The notes below the pieces were generated by a model. That model was not told the origin of the DNA. It saw only the letters and a program-made list of their open reading frames with translations, and did no database searches. Positions 28,401-43,400 of a stretch of 64,000 nucleotides of DNA are shown one piece after another; the stretch's first letter is position 1; every line of letters starts with the position of its first letter. The position numbers were made by a program, and so were the translations under genes. The stretch comes from Enoplolaimus lenunculus (Eukaryota; Nematoda; Enoplea; Enoplida; Thoracostomopsidae), in NCBI GenBank assembly GCA_030248215.1, contig JASANG010003377.1, positions 1 to 64,000 of the forward strand, read 5' to 3'.

Positions 28401-31400
28401 GAGACTTAAATAGCAATAATTACTTTTAAAATTTTCAGACTCAAATCACTCACCTGCGCAGAACCTGCCAACCTTGTTTACTTTGTGACGATGGACAATC
28501 GAGTTGGAACGATGAATCAACAATTGAATAACGTCAACTACTACCGACAACGTTGTTCGACTATTGGAATCTGGTCGAGGCTTCAAGGTAAGAAAATTAA
28601 ATTTTTATTTTAAATTGCAACATCCACAGTATCATGCGTACACTTGGTAACTCTTGAGGGGATAGTGTATCGGATACTGAAACAAAAAAGCTTCAGTGTC
28701 CAGTACACTGAAAGCAAAAAAGCTTCAGTGTCCAAGTGGAAGCAAAAAAGCTTCAGTGTCCAGTACACTGAAAGCAAAAAAGCTTCAGTGTCCAGTACAC
28801 TGAAAGCAAAAAAGCTTCAGTGTCCAGTACACTGAAAGCAAAAAAGCTTCAGTGTCCAGTACACTGAAAGCAAAAAAGCTTCAGTGTCCAATATACTGAA
28901 AGCAAAAAAGCTTCAGTGTCCAGTGCAGTGGAAGCGAAACAGCTTCAGTGTCCAGTACAGTGAAAGCAAAAAAGCTTCAGTGTCCAAGTGGAAGCAAAAA
29001 AGCTTCAGTGTCCAGTACACTGAAAGCAAAAAAGCTTCAGTGTCCAGTATACTGAAAGCAAAAAAGCTTTAGTGTCCAGTGCAGTGGAAGCGAAACAGCT
29101 TCAGTGTCCAGTACAGTGAAAGCAAAATAGCTTCAGTGTCCAGTACAGTGAAAGCAAAAAAGCTTCAGTGTCCAGTATACTGAAAGCAAAAAAGCTTCAA
29201 TGTCCAGTATACTGAAAGCAGAAAAGGTTTCAGTGTCTGTTTTACTGAAACCAAAACGGTTCAGCTTCCTGGACACTGCAGGCTTCAGTGTACGTAGTAC
29301 TGCGGCCAAAAAGCTTCAGGTTATCGGAAGCTGCAGTAAAAAAGATTAGCAGACATGGCAGTCAACGGAAATGCTTCAGAGCAAGTCAGTTCGGACAAAA
29401 GGAAAGAATATAAAACGAAAAGTGTTGGATCCAACTAGCACGGTGTTAGTTAAAAGAACTAACAGTTGTGTAGTACTATCTGGACCGGCGAAATAAAAAT
29501 CAGTCTCTCTCTTATTCGGGTCACTACAGTAATTAAATTTGAACTTTAACATTGATTTTGGCCTATGTAAAGCTCAGAGGCAAAACGTTTTTCTGTGGGA
29601 CTAGAAAAGAGTAAGCTTGAGCTTTAGACTAATTGTTTTGCTTGGCTTGGGCTTAGGCTGAGGAATTGTGCTCATTCTTACGCTTAGGTTTAGGGTTACG
29701 CTTAGGCTTAGAAATAAGCTTATAATACTATTCCGCCCCTGTTCTTTACATTGGCCGTGATTTTCAGTTACAAACACGAGTTTCAGTTAAAATTTTTTAG
29801 AATTGTTTTTGAAAATTAACCATTTATTTCAGTTGATGGTAGTCGTTTCTTGCCACCAACAGTAACGTCGACAGACGTTCGCTTGGCGTCGTCAAACAAA
29901 TCACTGCGTTTATCGTGGACTGTATCAAGCGAAACTTCAGACGCTGCAACGTATTACTGGGTGAAGATGAGCGATGCGAACGAAAATGGAAAGATTATAA
30001 GTGAAACGGTACTTTTTGGCAAAATTATAAAATTAATAAAACCAAGGGCCAATGTTATGTTAAAGGGAGTAACAGTGGTTTAAGCGTATTTCTAAGCCTA
30101 AGCCTAAGCCTAAACAAAAATGTAACCTAGAATCTAAACCTACTATTTTATAGACCCACCAGAAACCTAAACGCCCCTTAAAGTAACATGGGCCAAACCA
30201 AGAGTGGATGATCACTCGTTAACAACAGTGTGGAACTACCGAATGTACCACACAGGCCTCCCGTAAATAAAGGGTGGGGTCGGTCAAAAACGAAACGTGC
30301 CCTGGACACATTGTTTTGTGCACAAAATGTAAGCAGTTGCACACTCTTGTAAGCAGAGTTATTATGAACTCGTAATAAAACTTTCGGTATAAAATTAGAA
30401 GCTGAAAATTTTCGTAAATTTTTTCAATTTTAAACTGGAAATTTTTGTTATTTTGCCTCGCTACTTTTTAGAACCAGAAAACTGGTTTGTACTTTTTTTA
30501 CTGCGCGGATCAGGTATTTGGTTGTTAACCGTCACAGAAAGATTGAAAAAATGGTCATTTTTGAATGTGATAAATTGATAAGACTCTGTTGTTGGAGTTT
30601 GAGCAAAAAAATGTTTTCGTTATTTTAACTCGCAACATTTCTTTTTGGAAACAGAAAACAAAGTAGTATTGTTATCTGGTTCAGGTAGTTGAAGTGAACC
30701 AAGGCCAACAGTGAAAGTTGAATGGAATAAATTCAGAAATTACAAGACCTATCACCAACTGATGATAAATGAGAATACAAGCATTCTGTTGAACGTATAA
30801 TTGGCTTATACACTGTAAATTTCAGTAAGTTGATTTTAACTCAGAATGAGTTGAATCATTCAGTCTGAGGTAGGCCTATCAGAAATCCGAGTTTTGAGTT
30901 CATGCAATTCATTATGATTTAATTAACCATCTCACCCGAAGTCAACGCAACTCAAACTAAGTTAATGTTGACTGACATTAATTCAGAAATAACCAACTCG
31001 CTAGCTGTATTGATTAATCAACTCATTGAAATTTACATAACTAGGCATATCTCTAACAGTAGATATTAGCTAAGTATTTCAGATACGATCTAAATGCATA
31101 GTTTAGTGTTTTCCGGCATAAAATTAGTTGATTCATTGTTTACAAAGATATTATTTCTGGTTTCAGGTTACTTCAGAAAAATATATCAATTTGAAAGATT
31201 ATCCTGGTTTTACGAATATTTCGCTACAAATCAAACCGTTTACGTTATGGAAAGATTCAGTTTCGTTTCAAGACAACTTCATGACTCCAGCGAGCAGTAA
31301 AGTTTATTGTTTACACAACGTTACTTTATCGAACGGTTGACAGGTTTTCAAATATAATTATTTTCTCGGTCGCTATGCTTGCTTTCAAATCTTACTGCTG

Positions 31401-34400
31401 AATGCTATCATCAACAACTGTGTAACCGGATATTGATTTTTAGTAAACGACGAACGTTCAGTTTCGTTTCCGTTTCCGTTAATATCGGAAATTGTGTCGG
31501 TTTTTATGCTAACAATTATACATCGTAAATCACGTTTAAATCACTCAATTTTTCATTACACATATATGCTGTAATTGTTCGATTTGAAATAAAAATGACA
31601 AAATTTGATGAAAATTTTAAAAAATTTTTTAGACTTTTGTTTTTATACTCGTTTGCTCTATTTTTACTTTTTTCTATTTTGTACTCTGTTGTCAACCGGT
31701 ACAAAATTCTGGTTTCGGTTCTATGCGTAGCCAAATGACATATGTGAAACACCAAAAAGTTACCCTTAAGTGCACTAGAAATACTTTTAAAATGCCAGCC
31801 AGTTGAGTCGATAAGATAAATTTAGGCAAGAAATTTGTAAGCTTAGGCTTAGGCAAACTGCTGCGGAGAGCCAATGTTCGTAAGTTCTATTTTTGAAACG
31901 TTTGGCCATCGCTTGTAAGCAGCAGAATGAGAAGAGCCCTTTCAGGTTTTCAGATATAATTGAGTAGGATCAGTAATAAGAAATACTAATCGGCCAGCAT
32001 TGCGCAATGTGCTAAAGGGTTATCGAGTGTATAACAAATCTGGGCCAATGTAAAGAACAGGGGCGGAACAGTATTATAAGCATATTCCTTATCCTAAGCC
32101 TAAGCCTAAACCAGGCAAAAAACTGGTGTAAAGCTCAAGCTTACTCTATTGCAGTCCCACAGAAACACATGTCCCTAATCTTTACATGGGCCAAAATCTG
32201 TAAGCAAATTTTCTAGAACGATCTCGTTTATGTGCAGCGTAACTATTGTAAACAAAGTATGCTGGAAACTTGCCAAAAACACGTATGTGGGCTATTCCAG
32301 CTTTAATGTATAAATATATAGATTTCATAAATAGTAGTAAAATACAAATGTCTACTTTAAAAAAATTAAACCGAGGTGGCTCCATTAAAACGAAACGGTG
32401 TTTGGTTAATTTTAAAAATATAATTTCAGAACCTTCTGCTGTCGGCAATTTTATGCTGAATTTGTACGATGTGCGCACGTTGGCATCTGATGGACACCCG
32501 GCAATTTTGCTAGAACTTTTATGGTCCGCGTCTCAATGGAATGGTTTGCCTGTGGGATACCGAATCCGGTGTGTCATAATCGATCTAACGTCTTCAAGGC
32601 ACTCTAGCAGGTATTGTTTCAAAATGGATCAAAATTTTGATCCATAGCTAGCAATGTAATTAGTTAATATATATGGATAGGAAAAGTTACCACGTTACCC
32701 TGCCTCACCTCGCTTCATGGGACCCCCATGACGTCCCGCGCCCCACGTCCATTTTTGACATAAACACGTATTGGATTCTTGTGTGCAACTATATTTCCTG
32801 TTTGTTTTGATAACAATGAGCTGCAATAAGTGGAACATGTCTGTGATGCCTCAAGTTGGACCACAAAAATTAAAGTTTGTAAATCATTAACTGCCATTAG
32901 CTTTCTAAATTTATACACTGTAAATTCCAATGAGTTGATTATTAATCAACTCAGAAAGAGAATTAGCTATCATCAGTTATTTCTGAGTTAATAAAAGTAA
33001 ATATTAATTCTCTCTTAACAGATCTAATTCCAGGAGAGTTGATTAATTTATTCACAATGACTCCAATCGATTTAGAATTCTGAGTTCAGAAGGACTTAAT
33101 TCAGAGATTAGACTTCTGTGTGGATTGCATTCCACTCATTCTGAGTTAAAATAAACCCGCTGCAATTTACATTGTAAGGTTTGTATCGCCGAAATTGGTA
33201 TTATTGTCCAAGTCGAAACCTCAAGCCATTTTCAATCAAATATTTTCAGCAAAGAAATCTACAACAACGACAGTATTCCTGCGGATCAAACAAGATTAAC
33301 CGTTGAACTAACAACCCCGAGACATAATTCTGAGATTAACTGTAATGTAAGTTTGAATAGTTTAAGCAATAGTGGAAGATAACCCATAGACAAGAGTGTG
33401 CAACTACTGGGGTGCTACATGGCACAAAAGGCCCATGTATAGAACAGGTCCGGATCGTGTTTCGGCAGGGCTGTAAATAGAGTCAATTTAAGGTTTACAC
33501 GAATTGTTTTGCTTAGGCTTAGGAATACGCTTATACTACTGTTCCGGCCCTGTTATATACATGGGCCGCACAAAATGTACCATTGCTCGTTGTATTTTTG
33601 CCCAACCCCCTCAATTGGCGTCTAATCTCCACTTAAACCGCATAGCAAACATAAGATGAGTTCAGAATGTAATCGAAGCGACTTTGGTTAAACTAAAAAT
33701 AATAGTGCAACGTACGCTCCTAAATGAAAGGGGGTAGGCCAAAAGCAAAATATCCGCGGGGTAAATTCTTTTCTACACAGAATGTACTCAGTTGCGCGCT
33801 ATTATCATAGTGTAATCATCCACTATTCAGTTGCACAATCTTGTCATAGCGGAATCATCCGCTAAGTTGCACTCTCTTATCGTACTGGAATCATCCATGA
33901 GTTGAATTATTCAGTCTGCGTTACGACTATCAGCGGCCATATTATCAAATGTCTATAGCAACTTCTTGAAACTCGCAAACTATTGCAGTTGTTTAACTCA
34001 TAATTTGGTACAGACGTACAGCAAATCATATATATGCCAAAAATGTGCTCAATTTTGAGCCTCGGCATTCACTGGTTCGAAAGTTACAAGACCTATCACC
34101 GACTGGTGATCGGTGCTACACACACTTGAGAATACGGACCCAGGACTCAGAATTTTGAAATGATTCGACTCATTCTGAGTTAATTGATCAACTTACATGA
34201 AATCAAATATATAAGCTGTGAGTGAAAATCAACTCAAATCAGAGTGGGTTTATGCTTACTGTTATTAACTCCAACTCGCTAGCTAAGTTCGTTACTCAAC
34301 TCATTGAAATTTACACTATTAGTCTTAACAAAAGCGGATTTAAACATTTAGTATTGGGCAATGCTTAGTTTTGTTGTTGACTGTTCTGATTTACAGATTA

Positions 34401-37400
34401 TTGCTCAAAATGCCGATTTCGCTACTGTCGGGAGCAGCGATTCGATCAGTGTTTCAGCTAACTTGCAAGGTATAAAATATTCGAAGAGCTATCACTGTGA
34501 ATTTAATTAAGTTGATTTTAATTCAGACTGAGTTGACACTTTAGTCTGAGTTACGACTATCAGATTTCAGAATTCGGCATGGATTGAATTGACTATGAGG
34601 TAATTGATCAAGTCACCCGGAATCAACTAAACTCAGAGTGAAAATCAACACAGTTCAAAGTGAGTTAAGGCGTACTGATGCGTTAACTCAGAAATAACTA
34701 ACTCATTAGCCGAGTTGATTAATTTACTCATTAGAATTTACAGTGTAGATTGACCTACCACAAATGACAGATTGTTTAAATTTAATTTTAATTTTAAACG
34801 ATTAAGGGTGGCGCTATACTTTTGGCGACGTCCGGCGCCGTCCGTCATCGTACGTCACCACGCAATGTCGTACGTGATGGACGGTGACGAACGGCGCCAC
34901 AAGACAAGTATAGCGGTACCTTTAAAGGAATAAACAGCCAGTTCCGATTATTTTCTTGTGTATTTCAGGTCCATACATGGTCTCACACTAATCTTTCTTC
35001 GATGTTTTTTTCTTTGAGGCGGTTATTTTGCCAGATTTGTACCCAACCCACATATTTTAAATTGGATTTTGACCAAAAATAAACTACGCTTTCTTTGCTT
35101 CAATTTTTAGATAAACCATCAACAGCGGCGTTACTAACCAGTCGTGTTCATTTCAACGCTCGTTCAAACAACAGTTCAATTGAAATTCAATATCTTCAAA
35201 ATCGAACAACTTCAGGCTTAAAGTTAGCTTTGCCTGACAGCGATTTGGGTGGTAAAGTTGGTCTGATAAAGCAGGTTTCGGAGTCAATATTTGGCGTATC
35301 TCAATCGCAAAAGCGTCTTAACGTTTGGTACCTAAATTTGGACGACTTGTATGCAATCAGATCCCGTGATATTGAACAGGTAATTATTGAATTAATTGAC
35401 AGTCAATTAACGGATTATATCGAATTACCAAAATGTGACTGTTGTTCGGCTCAAGTATTGACGCATTTGTATAATTGTCGTTTTGGGTAATTGTCGTTTT
35501 AAAACAAATGTTTCATCTGAGTATTAACCGCTCAAGTAATTGTCACATTTGAGTAATTGTCTCATTTGATTAATTGTCGCATTTGAGTAATTGTCGCATT
35601 TGGGTAATTGTCGCATTTGAGTAATTGTCGCATTTGGGTAATTGTCGCATTTGGGTAATTGTCGCATTTGAGAAATTGTCGCATATGGGTAATTGTCGCA
35701 TTTGAGAAATTGTCGCATTTGGGTAATTGTCGCATTTGAGTAATTGTCGCATTTGGGTAATTGTCGCATTTGATAAATTGTCGCATATAGGGTAATTGTC
35801 GCATTTGAGTAATTGTCGCATTTGAGTAATTGTCGCATATGGGTAATTGTCGCATTTGAGTAATTGTCACATTTCGGTTATTGTTGCATTTGAGAAATTC
35901 TCGCATTTGTGTAACTGTCGCATTTGGGCAACTATTGCATGTGGGTAATTGTCGCATTTGAGTAATTGTCGCATTTGGGTAATTGTCGCATTTGGGTAAT
36001 TGTCGCATTTGAGTAATTGTCCCATTTGGGTAATTGTCGCATTTGAGTAATTGTCGCATTTGTGTAATTGTCGCATTTGAGAAATTGTCGTATTTGGGTA
36101 ATTGTCGCATTTGAGTAATTATCACATTTCGGTAATTGTTGCATTTGAGAAATTCTCGCATTTGTGCAAATGTCGCATTTGGGCAACTGTTGCATGTGGG
36201 TAATTGTCGCATTTGGGTAATTGTCGTAATAGGGTAATTGTTTAGAAAATTGTCATATTTGCCGCAATTGTGGTTTGTGCGTTTTGTCGTAGACCCTTCC
36301 GTTCGTCCTGGGCAAAATATCTGGCAATACTGATTTGTGTCTTGAACTACTTTTACAGTAGTTTACGCGCTGAAATCAATTTTTATACGTTGAAATTTTA
36401 AATTCGTTTCGGGGGTCGAGTTTTTAGGGCAGGGATAACAGAAAAAAAGCGTTAAGGTAGAGTTAAGGCGTGACAAATTTAAAATTTCTCACGCGTTCAC
36501 TCTACCTTATGACATATATTGTGGCAACGGTAAATTTCATATTGTAAGCGGTGCATTATATTAAGAAAAAAATTTTCTTGCAATTCGTATTTCACTGTAA
36601 ATCCCAGTGAGTTGATTTTAACTCAGAATGAGTTGAATCACTCAGTCTGAGTTAGGACATTCAGAACTCAGAATTTTGAGTCAATAAAACTCACTCTGAC
36701 TGAATTATTCAACTTACGCGGAATCAACTTAACTCAGACATAGGATCAACCCAACTCAGACTGAGTTAATATTTACAGTTATTAACTCAAAAATAACTAA
36801 CTCTTTAGCTGCATTGATTAATAAACTCACTGGAATTACCAGTTTTGGTTCGTTTTGTATTATTAAAAAAATTAAATATTTCAGCTGGATCTGTCAAATT
36901 TATCTCAATTCGCCGAAATTCATGGTATAAGCGTTGACTGGACTGGTAACCGACTTTTAATCTTAACGAAGCCTAAAACTGCACCGCGTTTAAACGTTGG
37001 AAAATTTAATATTTCCGTGATTGATTTGAAACATTCACACGAAAAAGCGGACGTCAGACCGGATGTTAATCCATTGGTGTCAGTGAAGCATACGGTGTAT
37101 GCAATTGAATTTGATTCACTGACAAGGTAACTTGAAAATTTAACTTAAAATTCGGCCTGGCCACAAAATGTATCATAGTCCATACGGGTTAATAACCACT
37201 CGTTACCACTTTCTCAAGACAAGCTGTCTGTTGATCCTCAAAGTTCTTCTAAGATCCTGGCTTCGAGCTGGAGGACTTGAAGAGCCATTCCTTAAGCTTC
37301 AATTAATTCTTATTGTAAAGCTTTCGTTTCAATTTTAGCTGTCAAACTGTTCAAGTTACATTAAGTGTCCGTATTCTCGAATGTGTGTAGCACCTATCAC

Positions 37401-40400
37401 AAGTTGTTAATAAGTCTTGAAACTTTCGAATCAGCAAGTGATGATCTTTGAAATGCAGCGCGTTTGTTATTCAATTTGCGCTACGTTTGTGCAAAATTTT
37501 GAAAGTTTGTGCAAAATTTTGAAAGTTTGTGCAAAATTTTGAAAGTTTGTGCAAAATTTTGAAAGTTTGTGCAAAATTTTGAAAGTTTGTGCAAAATTTT
37601 GAAAGTTTGTGCAACATTTTGAAAGTTTGTACAAAATTTGGAAAGTTTGTGCAAAATTTTGAAAGTTTGTACAAAATTTTGAAAGTTTGTGCAAAATTTT
37701 GAAAGTTTGTACAAAATTTTGAAAGTTTGTGCAAAATTTTGAAAGTTTGTGCAAAATTTTGAAAGATTGTGCAAAATTTTGAAAGTTTGTGCAAAATTTT
37801 GAAAGTTTGTGCAAAATTTTGAAAGTTTGTGCAAAATTTTGAAAGTTTGTGCAAAATTTTGAAAGTTTGTGCAAAATTTTGAAAGTTTGTGCAAAATTTT
37901 GAAAGTTTGTGCAAAATTTTGAAAGTTTGTGCAAAATTTTGAAAGTTTGTGCAAAATTTTGAAAGTTTGTGCAAAATTTTGAAAGTTTGTGCAAAATTTT
38001 GAAAGTTTGTGCAAAATTTTGAAAGTTTGTGCAAAATTTTGAAAGTTTGTGCAAAATTTTGAAAGTTTGTGCAAAATTTTGAAAGTTTGTGCAAAATTTT
38101 GAAAGTTTGTGCAAAATTTTGAAAGTTTGTGCAAAATTTTGAAAGTTTGTGCAAAATTTTGAAAGTTTGTGCAAAATTTTGAAAGTTTGTGCAAAATTTT
38201 GAAAGTTTGTGCAAAATTTTGAAAGTTTGTGCAAAATTTTGAAAGTTTGTGCAAAATTTTGAAATTTTAGTTTTAAATTTTGAAAGTTTGTGCAAAATTT
38301 TATGCAAAATTTTGAAAGTTTGGTCAAAATTTTGAAAGTTTGTGCAAAATTTTGAAAGTTTGTGCAAAATTTTGAAAGTTTGTGCAAAATTTTGAAAGTT
38401 TGTGCAAAATTTTGAAAGTTTGTGCAAAATTTTGAAAGTTTGTCTTTGAAAGTTTGTGCAAAATTTTGAAAGTTTGTGCAAAATTTTGAAAGTTTGTGCA
38501 AAATTTTGAAAGTTTGTGCAAAATTTTGAAAGTTTGGTCAAAATTTTGAGTTTGTGCAAAATTTTGAAAGTTTGTGCAAAATTTTGAAAGTTTGGGTAAA
38601 ATTTTGAAAGTTTGTGCAAAAATTTGAAAGTTTGTGCAAAATTTTGAGAGTATGTTAAAAATTTTGAAAGTTTGGTCAAAATTTTGAGTTTGTGCAAAAT
38701 TTTGAAAGTTTGTGCAAAATTTTGAAAGTTTGTGCAAAATTTTGAAATATGTTATTGCAAGAGTTCGTCAATTTGAAAACCTTACGCTAACTGGTGATAG
38801 CTGCTATACGCATTTAAGAATATAAGCTTAGAATTCGTTTGAAATTTGTGTCAACTCAAAACTACACAAATCTTATCCGTATATTTTGCGTTTTTAAAAG
38901 TCTTGGACTCCATCTGAATATTGACGCGTTATTTTTTCCTTTTTACTCAAGCCACTTCGTTATTTCTTCTATTTTTGTAGTGAATGTCTATATATTAAAG
39001 CTAGAACGCCACACATACGTATTTTGCGCACCGTTCCAGCACAAGTAAATATTGGTATAACAAACGGATCTTTGTACAAAAAAATTATTGTGTATATATT
39101 TACTGTTAGTCTAATTGTGAAGGTTTAAAGCGTGGATTAGTAAACGTTTCCTATTTTTGATACAGCTTACATTTTTGTGAAGATGTCTGAAACTCCAGCA
39201 GGAAAGTGGCATATATGTCCAACTACGGCTTCTAGTTATCTTTATTAGTTTGGATTTTAGCACTTTATATGTTTCGCTACAAATGGACTCGCAAAGGAAT
39301 GGACCAAAATTATACGAATACAGCTGTGATTCGAAGATAGGACACCTTCAAATTCACGGTCAGTTTATATTAATGTTGAACTGAGTTTCGACAATCTTAC
39401 TTAAGTATTTATACAACAGATAAACTTTGTGCAACAAGAATTTCTTAACTATTTTTCAACCGAGATATATCGATATCAGTAAAATCAAGGTATCGGTATT
39501 GTGGTATCAGCGTGTAAAGTGGGTAAGGATTTCTTACCCGACCCACTCTTTTACCCACGCAAAACTTTTTTTACCCGCGGGTATACCCGCGCTTAAAATA
39601 TCTACTCGGAAGCCACCTTTTACCCGAGCTTGAAGTTAAATCAGTATTTTGAAAGTCGGCGGCAATTTGCGCTTTATAATCAAAGCTGCAATATAAATTT
39701 ACGCAAAATATTTTACTTTAGAAACAAAAAAATTTCAAACCCAACTAAATATAAAGCGCCGATATAAGCACTGCAAAACAACTGACCAGAAATAAAACAG
39801 ACGACCAACGTTACTTTGAGGGGCATAACAGTAGATTAAGCGTATTTCTAAGTCTAAGCCTAAGCCTAAGCGTTGCAAAAGCGTATTCCTAAGGCTAAGC
39901 CTAAGCCTAAGCAAAAAAACGTAGTATAGAATGTAAGCCTACTCTTTCAAATGCCCACCAGAAACCTGGACGCCCCTTAAAGTAACATGAGCCACAATAA
40001 GTAGTGTGGCGCGGGTAAAAATGTCAATATTTTAGCCGCGTGATACAAATCTTTACCTGCAGGTATGCCCGCGACTGAAATTCTTTCTACACGACCAGCG
40101 CGCTTACCTACGATCATCCGGGGGCATCCGAGGGAAAATTACCATTCTGAGTGGTATATCGAAATTTTACAGTATCGGTTCAAGCACTATTCTTAAGGTT
40201 TACACTATATTACAACTTGTTGAATTTTCATATTTTTATTATCGAAAAATCGAAACTTGCAGCGATTAATATGAAACATTTGACAACCACTGTCGTACAA
40301 AGGTACTATTACTTCGACGACTGCGAGAACCTTATATTTTGTAACATTTACCAAGAGTTTATGATCACTCTTTAACAAGAGGGTGCCGGGAAGTAGGCAA

Positions 40401-43400
40401 AAAACGCAACGCGTGCCGGGTACATTCTTTTGTACACAAAAAGTACTCAGTTGAATACTCTTGTTGAATTATGAATCATCCACTTTTGCTTTGATTTACC
40501 ACCAATTATTGAACTATACGTGTTGTTGTTGTTGTGTTAAACGTTTCCTTCCATTTGTGGACTGATTAGATCTGTAAGAATGCAGCAGTTTCGATTGGCC
40601 TCATCCAGAGGTCTCAGATGGTCAGCATAGTTCTGTTTTACGGGCATGAGAACAGGTGTCCTGCGTCTTGAGGAGTCGACTTGCATCGTGGGCACGTGTT
40701 GGGTACTGAGTTGCAAAGTTTGTGCCTGTATCAAATGTCGATGATGACAATATTTCTTGCAAGCGTATGCAACTTATTTATTTTTGTATGATGTAAACTG
40801 TACCAGTGCACGTTGCGTTTTCAATTCCATTTATGACATATAAAAAGGTATCAGCTTTCTACTTTTAAAACTTGCACGTGTGAATTTGGCTTTACCCGCA
40901 AAAAATATTAATTACAGACGCAGAAAACAGCACCATGGTTTCATCTTGCTCACATTACGATTTATCGCGAAGTTCAAACAGTATCTATGGTCGTTACGAT
41001 GCACGCAGTCTTGAATACGAATTGCTTTTGCTTGCGAAATCTGCAATTATTCAATATCGCCGACTGCACGAAACGGAAAGTTGCACTCCGTTGGTCGAGT
41101 ATTCCGCATTTGCAGGTACGTAATTTTTAGTTTGCTAATTTGTTGAAGAAGGGTTCAGTAATTTCTGACGGGGGTAACGCGAAGAACAATGGTACACAAC
41201 AGCGCCCGAAGAAAGCGAGCTAGAAGTCAAACGCAATTTTAATACTAAACTTTAATACAAGATTTTGGTTTTGATCCCTGTTGCGTTACGCATGGCGTTT
41301 GGGTGCTCCTTGCATCCGCCATGTGATTTTGAGTCAAAATTTACAATATCCGCTATCCGGTTGTGCTAAAAAATTAGTATCTGTATCTGGTTTCGGTATC
41401 CGGTTAATTATTATCCTGTCGCTCCCTGATGTAAATACATCGGCCCGGTGAATTACATGCAAGTTCGGTGCCGAAACTTATACTAAATTTGTTTCTTGTG
41501 AAATGTTTTGCGTACGGAAACAGCGTATTTTATCTTGGCAAACGGTTTTCAAACAAGTGAACTAGAAGCAGCTTAAAGTTTGAAATTCGGCACAATAGCA
41601 GCAAGCTTCAACCAGGCGCATATAGCATGTTGCCTGTGAGAAATTTTTCTTTCATTGATTCAAAAGTTACAACAAGACCTATCATTAACTGGCAGTAGGT
41701 GCTACACACATTTGAAGAAAAACCTAATTTCAGGATTGGACCCTGGTTCAATTCAATCAATCTCTGGAAGCGCAACAACAATTGCGTTGCTGACTTCAAA
41801 CGGTGCGATATATTTACTGGATCGCAGCGATAATAGTATACAAATACTCAATGCTGAATCATCATACACTGCGGTGGCCATTCTTGTTCCAGGCTTTCAA
41901 CCGTATCCAAGTAATACATTTTCAACAATAACTTGAGTACATCATGACACAATTTTCTCAAGCTTGTGAATATGGACAGCTTTAAAAATTATGGCCAATG
42001 TTACTTTAAGAGGCGTAACAGTAGAATAAGCGTATTCCTAAGTCTAAGCCTAAGCCTAAGCGTTCCAAAAATGTGTTCCTAAGCCTAAGCCTAAGGGTAA
42101 GCCTAAGCTAAAAATGTAATCTAGAATCTAAATTTACTCTTTTATGGACCAACTATAAACCTGGACGCCCCTTGCAGTAACATGGGGCAAAATTGTAAAC
42201 CTATCAGCGTACAAAACAAAGTCTGCTTCCGGGTCAAGCTCAGGCAGAAAATCAACCTCCGGCTCCGGTAGAATGTCTGTCAGAGGTTGCGGAAATTTCT
42301 GTAGAAAAATTTTGTATATTTGACCAAATTTATTGGTTTGGTGCGTTTTGTTTTAACTTTTGGTTCAATTTTGGTGGAAAAATTGCCGAGATTTCGTAAA
42401 AATAAAGCGCAACACCAAAAGATTCAACAACACCTTACAGATATTTAATAAAATTAGCAAATTAAACATCATTTTAAGTACTTAATTTCATCTCACTTCC
42501 GGCTACACCTCCGGCTTCGGCAGAATTTGTTGACCTTTCAGCTCCGGTTGCGCTGTTTTTCTCCACCGGTTGCACCTTGAAACCTATGCGTAATATAACA
42601 ATACTTTGTGATGGTAAACCAGCCAATCAAAACAAGGTAAACTATCACGGGTCCGCAATCGCAGAGCACAGGCGAGACCAAGCTCGTAACCAGGTCCCTT
42701 TGTTAGGGAAGCTAAGCATTTTCCAAAATGGGCATACAATGGTTTTCGATGACTTACAAGCAAGGTTGAAAATTGTCTAGGGGGACTGAATCCTTTTATG
42801 GAGGATCTGAGCACCCCTGGCCCCATTTTTGACTTCGTTATATTAAGGGCATTTTTCACATGCAGTCATCTGAATAGCTTGGCTCTTTATTGGACTGTTT
42901 GTAACCTATGAATAAACAAGCTATAAAATTACCTACCTACCTTCGGAATACTGCGTGCGTTGGTAATACCACAGTTTTTGATCAAAATACACAGTACCAA
43001 AACAGTCACTACACACAACAACGTTTGAGAAAACAAATTTTGGTACATATACTACTAAAGCAATGTCGGCTTAGTTAATAGAAAATCATCAACAACTGAC
43101 AACTAGTGTTTGGAGTGAAACGCACAGGATATCACAGTTTCAATTCATTCCAAAACCATTGGGGGGTCATGGCCCCCTTGCCCCCCCCTGGCTACGCCAT
43201 TACCCTAAACAGGAAAAATATTTCGAAATAATTTGCTGATAGTTACCTAATAGCTAATTTGCATATTAGCATAATTGCTTAAGTGTGTTCGAGCTTCGCT
43301 CAATACATGGTAGTGTCACTACGACAAGTTGAATAGTTTTTATATTTCAGAAATATCTTGCCTGTTGCCTCCGAAACATCCTTCGCGGCTCCAAATTCAA

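Noticed and set aside
28675-29260. CRISPR-like array
   Set aside because: The units are continuous tandem repeats without unique spacers, in a eukaryotic intron.
35524-36212. Minus-strand frames rich in [16 protein letters not shown]
   Set aside because: Translation of the 17-bp array; several overlapping frames give the same kind of peptide.
37467-38737. Minus-strand open frames of up to 408 codons with [20 protein letters not shown] repeats
   Set aside because: The 20-bp satellite is open in several frames at once, and there is no start context, splice structure or non-repeat portion.
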